This document shows positions 1 to 5,655 of a stretch of 5,655 nt of DNA, one piece after another. This stretch comes from Candidatus Segetimicrobium genomatis. Its GTDB lineage: Bacteria > Sysuimicrobiota > Sysuimicrobiia > Sysuimicrobiales > Segetimicrobiaceae. How positions within the stretch are numbered: position 1 is the first letter of the stretch; every line of letters starts with the position of its first letter. The position numbers were made by a program, and so were the translations under genes. Below the pieces are notes generated by a model. It saw only the letters and a list, made by a program, of their open reading frames with translations. It was not told where the DNA came from and made no database searches. The stretch is from assembly GCA_005883865.1 (NCBI GenBank), contig VBAO01000142.1:1-5655 (forward strand). The letters run 5' to 3'.

Positions 1-1008
1 CTGTTCGTCGACAAAGATCCCGATGTGGTCGGGGCGCTCCTCGAGCGGCCTGCCCCCGAGGTGCGGGACATGCTGGTCGGGGCAAGGCAGCGGCTGCTCG
101 ACGCCCGGGGACGCCGGCGGCCCCCCTTCGTCGATCCGAACGTCTACGCCGGATGGAACGGGATGATGATCTCGGCGTTCCTCGCGGCGGCGCGCGGGCT
201 CGGCCGCATGGACGCCGGGGACGCGGCGCTGCGCGCGCTCGACCGGGTCGTCCGGGAGGCCTACCGGGCCCGGGAGGGTGATGGCTGGCGGGGCTTCCGC
301 CATCTCGTGAGCGCGCCCGGCGGGGTGTCGGGTCTGCTCGATGATCAGGTGCAGATGGCGCGTGCGCTCCTCGACGCGTTCGAGCAGACGGCCGATCCAC
401 GCTACTTCCGCATCGCCGAAGAGACGATGGCGTACGTCCTGGACGAGTTCTCCGCGTCGTGGGGAGGATTCTACGACGTGGCGCGGTCCACGGCGGCCGA
501 CGCCCAACGGCCCGCCGGGCTGGGCATGCCCTACATCCCGGTTCAGGACTCGCCCACGCCGGCGGGCAACGCGGTCGCCGTCCTGGTCCTCGACCGCCTC
601 GCGGCCCTCACCGGTGAGGCGCGGTACCGCGACGCGGCCGAACGGGCGCTGCGGGCCTGCGCCCCCGGCAACGCCGGACACGGCCTCTTCGCCGCGACCC
701 TGTTCCTGGCGCTCGATCTGCACCTGGACCCGCCGATGCACATCGTTGTGGTGGGCCCGCGCAACGATCCCCGCGTCGAGGCGCTCCGCCGGGCCGCGCT
801 CGGCACGTACCGTCCCGGGGCGGTGGTCCAGGGCCATGATCCGTCGGAGGCGGGGGCGCAGTTGCCTCCCCTGGTCCGGGCCGTTTCGGGTGGAGCATCC
901 GTCCCGCAGGCCTTCGTGTGCAGCGCGACAGCCTGCGCCCCTCCTGCTTCGACCCCGGAGGCGCTGCGCGAGACCATCACGGCGTTTGGCCGGATCCCCG
1001 TGGGCTGA
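1..1008 (+). CDS. DUF255/YyaL-type (SPATA20-like) protein, C-terminal part; 5' end outside window
   Basis: The frame is open from base 1 to the TGA at 1006-1008, giving 335 residues with no credible internal start, so this is a truncated C-terminal portion. Family members are about 650-700 residues, with an N-terminal thioredoxin-like DUF255 domain followed by an alpha/alpha six-hairpin, glycosidase-like domain. Only the second domain is visible here. Seen in the sequence: a YAGWNGMMISAF segment at about residues 49-60, matching the family's conserved WNGLMI motif; GLLDDQVQMARALLDAFE at about 110-127, matching the usual YLDDYAF...LLELYE stretch; a DSPTPAGNAV segment; and a C-terminal CSATACAPP segment (C307 and C312) like the paired cysteines before the family's terminal helix. 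The biochemical role of the family is not settled, and the exact substrate cannot be read here. The next gene starts 40 bases downstream on the same strand and may be co-transcribed. Confidence 0.85.
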   Translation: MFVDKDPDVVGALLERPAPEVRDMLVGARQRLLDARGRRRPPFVDPNVYAGWNGMMISAFLAAARGLGRMDAGDAALRALDRVVREAYRAREGDGWRGFRHLVSAPGGVSGLLDDQVQMARALLDAFEQTADPRYFRIAEETMAYVLDEFSASWGGFYDVARSTAADAQRPAGLGMPYIPVQDSPTPAGNAVAVLVLDRLAALTGEARYRDAAERALRACAPGNAGHGLFAATLFLALDLHLDPPMHIVVVGPRNDPRVEALRRAALGTYRPGAVVQGHDPSEAGAQLPPLVRAVSGGASVPQAFVCSATACAPPASTPEALRETITAFGRIPVG

Positions 1009-1048
1009 GCCGGCTCGCGCCGCGGGGCGGTTCGCACGCTGAGCCCTC

Positions 1049-1765
1049 GTGAGCTACGTTAAATTGAAGCACACGCTGGCGGCGATCGCGCTCGAGGGGA
1101 TCGAGCGCCCGGACCGCGCGCACCTCTTGGGCGTGCTCGTGGCATACGCCGAACGAAGCGGCCACCGATATCAGGTGGCCGTTGCCCCGCTCGCGCGCGC
1201 GGCCGGGATGGCGCCCGACGAGGCGCGCCGGCTGCTGGCGGGCACGGGGCTGTTCGAGGAGGCGGGCGACGGAGACGCCGGCCGCATCACCCTGGCCGCG
1301 TCCTTTCGCCCCTTTGCCGCCTACCTGCGGCGTCAGACAGGCCGGACGGCGGCGGCCCTGCGGCTCCTCGGCGCGCCGCGCCGCCCGGGGATCCCCGAGG
1401 AGATCTGGCGCGCGGCGGCCCTGTTCAACGCGGGACTGTTCTTCGAGTGCCACGAGTACCTCGAGGATGTCTGGCGGTCCACGCCCGGTCCCGAGCGGGC
1501 GTTTTATCATGGGCTCGTCCAGGCCGCCGCCGGATGCTACCACCTCGAGAAGGGAAACACGCATGGCGCGCGCACCCTCATCCAAAAGGCCGTCGCCAAG
1601 CTCGAGCCGTACGCCCCGGCGTATCGGGAGGTCGCGGTCGCCGCGTTGCTCGCCGAGCTCCGACGGGTCCTGGCGTGGTTGGACCGGGGTCCTCCGCCCC
1701 GCGGCAAGGCGCCGCTCCCGACGCTGGATCTGGTAGGGTCCCCGCGGCCGAAACGCGGCCGCTAG
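1049..1765 (+). CDS. DUF309 domain protein with N-terminal winged-helix-like extension
   Basis: This is a 238-residue protein. The C-terminal half carries the DUF309 signature: FNAGLFFECHEYLEDVW at 126-142, including the invariant CHE triad (C134, H135, E136), then FYHGLVQAAAGCYHLEKGN at 152-170 and a GARTLIQKA helix. DUF309 is a small helical-bundle family of unknown function; the conserved His and Glu suggest a metal or ligand site, but this is not established. Stand-alone DUF309 proteins are usually about 100-170 residues. Here roughly 100 residues precede the domain, and residues 25-85 (VAPLARAAGMAPDEARRLL, then GLFEE and a RITLAASF strand) resemble a winged helix-turn-helix. That reading is inference. 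GTG at 1049 is the first possible start after the in-frame TGA at 1040. It has no clear Shine-Dalgarno sequence, and TTG at 1064 is an alternative. The tail is basic and proline-rich (SPRPKRGR). Confidence 0.85.
   Translation: MSYVKLKHTLAAIALEGIERPDRAHLLGVLVAYAERSGHRYQVAVAPLARAAGMAPDEARRLLAGTGLFEEAGDGDAGRITLAASFRPFAAYLRRQTGRTAAALRLLGAPRRPGIPEEIWRAAALFNAGLFFECHEYLEDVWRSTPGPERAFYHGLVQAAAGCYHLEKGNTHGARTLIQKAVAKLEPYAPAYREVAVAALLAELRRVLAWLDRGPPPRGKAPLPTLDLVGSPRPKRGR
1744..1762 (+). repeat. 7-bp all-GC inverted repeat at the 3' end of the DUF309 gene
   Basis: GCGGCCG at 1744-1750 pairs perfectly with CGGCCGC at 1756-1762 around the five-base loop AAACG, ending directly before the TAG stop. The hairpin would be stable in RNA, but no run of T follows, so it is not a standard intrinsic terminator. 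In GC-rich DNA a repeat of this size inside codons for Arg, Pro and Lys can arise by chance. It might slow or protect the 3' end of the upstream transcript. Confidence 0.3.
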
Positions 1766-1836
1766 CCCCGGCCTCCGGAGTGGCGCAGGGAACCCATCCG
1801 CGGGGCTGGAATTTTACAGCCAGTCCCCCGATAGGC

Positions 1837-1843
1837 AAAGGAG
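1837..1843 (+). promoter_or_regulatory. Ribosome binding site for the M20 hydrolase
   Basis: AAAGGAG lies five bases before the ATG at 1849. It is the strongest Shine-Dalgarno match I saw in the window and fixes the start of the M20 gene, whose reading frame is otherwise open back to 1447. The 83-base gap it sits in (1766-1848) has no recognisable -35/-10 pair. It does contain a small 5-bp hairpin (GGCTG at 1804-1808 with CAGCC at 1817-1821) around an AT-rich loop, of doubtful meaning. Confidence 0.75.
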
Positions 1844-1848
1844 TGGAT

Positions 1849-3207
1849 ATGGACCGCGTATTGCAGTATATCGACGCGCACCAGGATGAGTACGTGGATG
1901 TGCTTCGCCGGCTGTGCCGCCAGCCCAGCATCGCCGCGCAGGGCATCGGCCTCAGCGAGACCGCGGAAAAGGTCGAAGGACTGATGGCGGAAGCGGGCGT
2001 CAGCCCCCGCATCATCCCCGTCGAAGGCGGCGCCCCCGTCGTCTACGGAGAGATGAGGGGGAAGATTCCTCGCACCCTCCTGTTCTATAACCATTACGAT
2101 GTCCAGCCCCCGGATCCACTCGAGGAGTGGACCAGCGACCCCTTCAGCGCCGACATCCGCGACGGCAAGATTTACGCACGCGGCGTCGCGGACAACAAGG
2201 GCAACCTGGTGGCGCGGCTCTGCGCCCTCGACGCGATGGTCCATGCGCAGGGCGAGCTGCCCGTGACGGCGCGGTTCATCGTGGAAGGAGAAGAGGAGAT
2301 CGGGAGCGTCCACCTCCCGCGGTTTGTCCAGGAGCACCGCGACCTCGTCGCCGCGGACGCGTGCATCTGGGAGGCCGGGTACCGCGATCTTCAGGAGAAC
2401 ATCGTGCTCTCGCTGGGGGTCAAAGGTATCTGCTACGTCGAGCTGGAGGCCCGCGGGGCCAACCGGGACCTCCACTCGTCGGTGGCCACCATCGTCCCGA
2501 ACCCCGCGTGGCGGTTGGTGTGGGCGCTCTCGACGTTCAAGGACAGGAACGAGCGTGTCATGATCGCGGGGTTCTACGATGATGTGGTCGAGCCTTCAGA
2601 CGACGAGATGGACCAGCTGCGCCGCATCGCCCCCTACCGCGACGACGGGGCGCAGCACAGGGACTACGGGCTGGACCGGTTTCTCCTCGGCGTGTCCGGG
2701 ATCGAGCTCCTCAAGCGCAACCTCTTTCAGCCCACCTGCACGATCTGCGGGATCACCTCCGGGTATGGAGGTCCCGGGAGCAAGACGGTCCTCCCCCACC
2801 GGGCGGTGGCGAAGGTGGACTTCCGCCTGGTCCCCAACCAGCGCTCCGAGGAGATTTTCACGAAGGTGAAGGCCCACCTCGCCCAGCACGGCTTCGCGGA
2901 TATCGCCGTGCGGCCGCTCGGGCTGGAAGACCCGGCCAAGACCCCGCTCGGAGCGGAGATCACGAAGGTCGTCGCCGAGGGCGCGCGGCGGATCTACAAC
3001 CGGGAGCCGCTCATCTACCCTTCGATGGCCGGCACCGGTCCGATGCACGTGCTCACGGGAGAACGCGGCATCCCCACGGTCGGGACCGGCGTGGGCTATG
3101 CCCACAGCAACAACCATGCGCCGAACGAGAACATCCGGATCGCGGACTTCGTCGACGGCATCAAGCACATCGCGATGACCCTCCACCTCTACGGGGGCGG
3201 ACGGTAG
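1849..3207 (+). CDS. M20 family metallohydrolase (carnosinase/DapE/ArgE-like dipeptidase)
   Basis: This is a 452-residue protein, normal length for the carnosinase-like (CNDP) branch of peptidase family M20. These cytoplasmic di-zinc (or manganese) enzymes cleave dipeptides or N-acyl amino acids. The di-metal site is complete. NHYDVQPP at 81-88 supplies H82. ARGVADNKGN at 110-119 supplies the bridging D115. EGEEEIGS at 146-153 gives the general base E149 and ligand E150. IWEAG supplies E175 where many relatives have Asp. HAPNEN at 423-428 supplies the last histidine. RDLHSS (H209) and SGYGGPGSKTVLP (304-316) match the substrate-binding lid domain. There is no signal peptide. The ATG is preferred because of the AAAGGAG five bases upstream and because the domain begins at once with MDRVLQYID; the in-frame sequence before it overlaps the DUF309 gene and is not homologous. 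Substrate specificity is not readable. The next gene begins with no gap, so the two are probably co-translated. Confidence 0.93.
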   Translation: MDRVLQYIDAHQDEYVDVLRRLCRQPSIAAQGIGLSETAEKVEGLMAEAGVSPRIIPVEGGAPVVYGEMRGKIPRTLLFYNHYDVQPPDPLEEWTSDPFSADIRDGKIYARGVADNKGNLVARLCALDAMVHAQGELPVTARFIVEGEEEIGSVHLPRFVQEHRDLVAADACIWEAGYRDLQENIVLSLGVKGICYVELEARGANRDLHSSVATIVPNPAWRLVWALSTFKDRNERVMIAGFYDDVVEPSDDEMDQLRRIAPYRDDGAQHRDYGLDRFLLGVSGIELLKRNLFQPTCTICGITSGYGGPGSKTVLPHRAVAKVDFRLVPNQRSEEIFTKVKAHLAQHGFADIAVRPLGLEDPAKTPLGAEITKVVAEGARRIYNREPLIYPSMAGTGPMHVLTGERGIPTVGTGVGYAHSNNHAPNENIRIADFVDGIKHIAMTLHLYGGGR

Positions 3208-4146
3208 GTGCAGCACGCCACCCAGGTTCCGCTGGTGCCCGAGGCATCGGCCGTTCCGGTCCGAGAGCGGATCTACATCGGGACCTGTTCGTGGGCGGAA
3301 AAGACGTTCGTCAAGAGCGGGTTCTACCCGCCGTCGGTTCGTACCGCGCAGGACCGGTTGCGGTACTATGCGACGCAGTTTCCCACGGTGGAGATCGACG
3401 CGTCCTATTTCGCCCTGCTGCCGTCTGCCTACAGCCGGCGGTGGGCGGAGGAGACCCCGCCCGGGTTCGTCATGCACGCCAAGGCGTTCGGCTTGTTCAC
3501 CGGTCACGCCGCTTCGGTCGAGCGCCTTCCCCCGGGGTTCGCGTCGCTCCTGCCACCCGGGCTGCGCGAGACCCGCGAGGTCCGGGTGGCCGACGTTCCG
3601 GAGGAGTTTCTCAACGCCTGCTGGGATCGCTTCCGGGAGTTCCTCGCCCCGCTCGCCAGCGCCGGCAAACTCGGCTACGTGCTGTTCCAGCTTCCCCCCG
3701 GCGCCAAATACTCCCCCGAGACGCTCGAGGCGATGCGGGGGTGGAAGCGCGAGTTGAGCGGCTGCCGGATCGCCATCGAGTTTCGCCACCGGGACTGGTC
3801 GCGCCATCCCGACGCGCTCGAGTTCCTCGCGCGGGAGGGGCTGATCTACGTCATGGTGGACTTCCCGGACCTGCCGCGGTTGATGCCGGTCGTGGAAGCC
3901 GCGACAGCTGATTGGGCGGTGATTCGATTCCACGGACGGAACCGCGACGGGTGGGACCGGGCGGGCGCCACCACCGAGCAGCGCTACGACTACGATTACG
4001 CAGTCGACGAGCTGCGCCCGTGGACGGACGCGGTCGAGCGGCTCTCCGAACGGGCGGGCCGGCTCTTCGCCATGTTCAACAATCACGCCCGGGGCAACAT
4101 GGCCAAGAACGCCCGGGCGTTCCAAGGCCTGCTCGAGGGGGCATAG
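3208..4146 (+). CDS. DUF72 domain (YecE-like) TIM-barrel protein
   Basis: This 312-residue protein belongs to the DUF72/YecE family, TIM-barrel proteins of unknown biochemical function that are widespread in bacteria and archaea. Family landmarks appear in order: IYIGTCSWAEKTFVKSGFYP at 22-41, VEIDASYFALLP at 61-72 (strand plus the conserved Tyr-Phe), FVMHAKAF at 87-94, GYVLFQLPPGAKYSPE at 156-171, AIEFRHRDW at 189-197, RFHGRN at 240-245 and the C-terminal FNNHARGNMAKNA at 290-302. The length is usual, slightly extended at the N-terminus. GTG at 3208 directly follows the TAG of the M20 gene (TAGGTG), with only a weak GGCGGA at 3196-3201, which suggests translational coupling. Homology starts near residue 22, so GTG at 3235 is a possible alternative start. 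Its place between a hydrolase and acdS does not reveal its role. Confidence 0.93.
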   Translation: MQHATQVPLVPEASAVPVRERIYIGTCSWAEKTFVKSGFYPPSVRTAQDRLRYYATQFPTVEIDASYFALLPSAYSRRWAEETPPGFVMHAKAFGLFTGHAASVERLPPGFASLLPPGLRETREVRVADVPEEFLNACWDRFREFLAPLASAGKLGYVLFQLPPGAKYSPETLEAMRGWKRELSGCRIAIEFRHRDWSRHPDALEFLAREGLIYVMVDFPDLPRLMPVVEAATADWAVIRFHGRNRDGWDRAGATTEQRYDYDYAVDELRPWTDAVERLSERAGRLFAMFNNHARGNMAKNARAFQGLLEGA

Positions 4147-4156
4147 CGGCAAGAAG

Positions 4157-4161
4157 AGGAG
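4157..4161 (+). promoter_or_regulatory. Ribosome binding site of acdS (decides GTG start)
   Basis: AGGAG, within a purine-rich AAGAAGAGGAG tract (4151-4161), abuts the ATG at 4162 with no spacer, which is too close for normal initiation. It is six bases from the in-frame GTG at 4168. This favours the GTG as the true start of acdS, which also yields the family's usual N-terminus, MNLxRFER. Confidence 0.65.
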
Positions 4162-4167
4162 ATGCCG

Positions 4168-5175
4168 GTGAATCTGGACAGGTTTGAACGCCACCCGTTG
4201 ATGTTTGGTCCGTCGCCCATCCATCCTCTCAAGCGCCTGAGCGAGTATCTGGGTGGCCCGCAGATCTGGGCCAAGCGCGATGACTGCAACAGCGGCCTGG
4301 CCTATGGTGGCAACAAGATCCGCAAGCTCGAGTACCTCGTTCCCGATGCGCTGGCGCAGGGGTGCGATACCCTCGTGTCCATCGGGGGCGTGCAATCCAA
4401 TCACACCCGCCAGGTGGCCGCGGTCGCCGCGCACCTGGGCCTCAACGCCTATCTGGTGCAGGAGCATTGGGTGGACTGGCCCGACGCGGTGTACGACCGG
4501 GTCGGTAATATTCAACTGAGCCGCATCCTCGGCGCGCACGTCGAGCTCAGCCCGGCGAAGTTCAGCATCGGCATCCGCGAGAGCTGGCAGCACGCCCTTG
4601 AAGCGGTGCGAAGGCGCGGGGGGAAGCCCTACGCCATTCCCGCCGGCGCCTCCGATCATCCGCTTGGGGGGTTGGGCTTTGCCAACTTCGCTCGAGAAGT
4701 CAACCGACAAGAACAAGAGCTCGAGGTGTTCTTCGATCACGTCGTCGTATGCAGCGTCACCGGCAGCACCCAGGCGGGCATGATCGTCGGCTTCGCCGCG
4801 CAAGATCGTTCACGCACGGTGATCGGCATCGATGCATCAGCCAAGCCGGAAGAGACCCGGGCCCAAGTACTGAAGATCGCCAGGGCCACGGCCGACACTG
4901 TCGGGCTGGATCGAGAGATCACCGGCGATGACGTCATCCTGGAAGACGCCTACGCGGGCGAGCGATACGGCGTCCCCACCCCAGAGACCCTGGAGGCCAT
5001 CCAACTGGCCGCGCGCCTCGAGGGCATGATCACCGACCCGGTGTACGAGGGTAAGTCCATGGCCGGCCTCATCGACCTCGTCCGGCAGCGTGCTATCCCG
5101 GACACGGCTAGGGTGCTCTACGTTCACTTGGGAGGCGCTCCCGCTTTGAGCGCCTACGGCGCGCTGTTTACGTAA
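4168..5175 (+). CDS. acdS: 1-aminocyclopropane-1-carboxylate (ACC) deaminase
   Basis: This cytoplasmic PLP enzyme of fold type II (tryptophan-synthase-beta-like) converts ACC, the plant ethylene precursor, plus water to 2-oxobutyrate and ammonia. The 335 residues from GTG 4168 compare with about 338 in Pseudomonas AcdS and match closely throughout: MNLDRFERHP, FGPSPIHPLKRL, CNSGLAYGGNK with the PLP lysine K50, SIGGVQSNHTRQVAAVAAHL with S77, VCSVTGSTQAGM as the phosphate-binding loop, DPVYEGKS with Y293 and E294, and HLGGAP with L321. The Glu/Leu pair (E295/L322 in Pseudomonas) is the recognised mark separating ACC deaminases from D-cysteine desulfhydrases, so the assignment is strong. It follows the DUF72 gene by 21 bases and is probably in the same transcript. 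No AcdR/Lrp-type regulator gene is seen next to it. Parts are less GC-rich than the left half (31/60 at 4681-4740), which hints at transfer. The ATG at 4162 would add two residues. Confidence 0.95.
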   Translation: MNLDRFERHPLMFGPSPIHPLKRLSEYLGGPQIWAKRDDCNSGLAYGGNKIRKLEYLVPDALAQGCDTLVSIGGVQSNHTRQVAAVAAHLGLNAYLVQEHWVDWPDAVYDRVGNIQLSRILGAHVELSPAKFSIGIRESWQHALEAVRRRGGKPYAIPAGASDHPLGGLGFANFAREVNRQEQELEVFFDHVVVCSVTGSTQAGMIVGFAAQDRSRTVIGIDASAKPEETRAQVLKIARATADTVGLDREITGDDVILEDAYAGERYGVPTPETLEAIQLAARLEGMITDPVYEGKSMAGLIDLVRQRAIPDTARVLYVHLGGAPALSAYGALFT

Positions 5176-5205
5176 CCCAGCCCCTCTCTGTCCCGCTTCG
5201 CTGTT

Positions 5206-5655
5206 TCAGCCACAGTCGCTCCTCGTCACGGACATCACGCAGACTAAGGCCTGCGTCTCCGGCGAGACCACGGTCGTTATATGTCGAAAGCCGGCCTTGG
5301 CAAAGGCGCGCACACCGGCAGTGTTTCGGCAAACAGGATCGGCAAAACATTGGACGACCGCGCTAGTGCTGAACGCCACGTCGTTGAGAAACCGACGGAG
5401 CAGTCTGGGACCAAGGCCGCGGTGCAGGAGATCCGGCTTGCCAACGAAGATGTCCACCCCGATTGCTATCGTCGTGATCCGGAGCCCCCATGTTCCATCC
5501 TCTACGGGATATGTTTGGACGTAGCCTATTGGCTCCCTGTTGCGGAGGATGATGTATGCGGATACGTTCGCCTCCCGAAGGACGCGAGGCGAATACTTCC
5601 GTTCGACTTCATCTGGAGTGGGTCCGGGCTGATCCCACCACTCAAGGACATGGGG
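5206..5655 (-). CDS. GNAT acetyltransferase, AAC(6')-like, N-terminus outside window
   Basis: The minus-strand frame is open from the right edge to the TGA at 5206-5208, giving 149 C-terminal residues. An apparent start at 5457 is only an internal GTG (Val in GVDIFVG), and the homology continues upstream of it to the edge. The segments follow aminoglycoside 6'-N-acetyltransferases such as AAC(6')-Ib in order: HVLEWWDQ at 2-9, TPDEVERKYSPRVL at 13-26, EPIGYVQTY at 41-49, GVDIFVGKPDLL at 66-77, RGLGPRLLRRFL at 79-90 (acetyl-CoA-binding motif A), ADP...N at 105-111 and AFAKAGF at 117-123. About 30-45 N-terminal residues are probably missing. The family transfers acetyl from acetyl-CoA to amines; members include resistance enzymes and siderophore- or metabolite-modifying relatives, so the aminoglycoside substrate is only a possibility. 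The gene is convergent with acdS across 30 bases. Local G+C is low (32/60 at 5461-5520). Confidence 0.85.
   Translation of the reverse strand, partial: PHVLEWWDQPGPTPDEVERKYSPRVLREANVSAYIILRNREPIGYVQTYPVEDGTWGLRITTIAIGVDIFVGKPDLLHRGLGPRLLRRFLNDVAFSTSAVVQCFADPVCRNTAGVRAFAKAGFRHITTVVSPETQALVCVMSVTRSDCG

Noticed and set aside
341..1042. Alternative frames over the DUF255-type gene on both strands (for example 341-1042 plus and 543-1037 minus)
   Set aside because: Their products are Arg/Pro/Ala-rich shadows typical of GC-rich genes, without any family motif, while the frame ending at 1008 carries the conserved motifs.
1804..1821. Small hairpin GGCTG/CAGCC with an AT-rich loop before the M20 ribosome binding site
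   Set aside because: A five-base stem is too short to claim as an operator or riboswitch, and no promoter elements accompany it.
1447..1848. In-frame 134-codon extension upstream of the M20 gene
   Set aside because: It overlaps the DUF309 gene in another frame, has no homology to M20 proteins, and the strong AAAGGAG site places the start at ATG 1849.
2596..4803. A 735-codon open frame on the minus strand, the longest open frame in the window
   Set aside because: It lies opposite the M20, DUF72 and acdS genes, which all share one plus-strand register, and its codons are exact reverse complements of theirs. In that register it can stop only where the genes use TTA, CTA or TCA, which are rare here; it ends at a TCA serine codon at 2596. 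Its protein is His/Val/Arg/Asp-rich with no recognisable domain.
5176..5205. Possible bidirectional terminator between the convergent acdS and GNAT genes
   Set aside because: The 30-base gap has no convincing inverted repeat with a T-tract; it is mainly C-rich. Termination may be factor-dependent or occur within the neighbouring genes.
5297..5524. 75-codon plus-strand open frame near the right end
   Set aside because: It is antisense to the AAC(6')-like gene, which has clear family motifs. The frame has no ribosome binding site or recognisable product.

Overview
This is a dense, GC-rich bacterial window. Hand-counted 60-base rows reach 47/60 G+C at 781-840. It holds six protein-coding genes: five on the plus strand and one on the minus strand that runs off the right edge. 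I see no rRNA, tRNA, CRISPR array, insertion sequence or integrase. Coding is nearly continuous and the longest non-coding gap is 83 bases. The gene content (a DUF255/YyaL-type protein, DUF309, an M20 hydrolase, DUF72, ACC deaminase and an AAC(6')-like acetyltransferase) and the GTG starts fit a high-GC soil or rhizosphere bacterium, perhaps from an under-sampled lineage. The sequence alone does not fix the phylum.

Layout. Positions 1-1008 are the C-terminal half of a YyaL/spermatogenesis-associated-protein-20-like protein (DUF255 family). Positions 1049-1765 encode a DUF309 protein with a roughly 100-residue N-terminal extension that looks like a winged helix. An 83-base gap follows, with a strong ribosome binding site just before 1849. 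Then comes a tight cluster: an M20 metallohydrolase (1849-3207), a DUF72 TIM-barrel protein whose GTG directly follows the M20 stop (3208-4146), and 1-aminocyclopropane-1-carboxylate (ACC) deaminase acdS (4168-5175). A 30-base gap separates acdS from a convergent GNAT acetyltransferase on the minus strand (5206-5655, N-terminus outside the window).

The most functionally informative gene is acdS. It keeps the PLP lysine, the catalytic serine and tyrosine, and the Glu/Leu pair that separates true ACC deaminases from D-cysteine desulfhydrases. It breaks down the ethylene precursor ACC to 2-oxobutyrate and ammonia. Its apparent co-transcription with an M20 hydrolase raises an untested possibility: that the hydrolase releases ACC or other amino acids from conjugates or peptides for catabolism. 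Parts of acdS and the GNAT gene are less GC-rich than the left half, which is compatible with acquisition of the right part by transfer, but the evidence is weak. I found no clearly new system. The points most worth checking are the M20-DUF72-acdS cluster, the edge-truncated AAC(6')-like gene and the DUF309 fusion.
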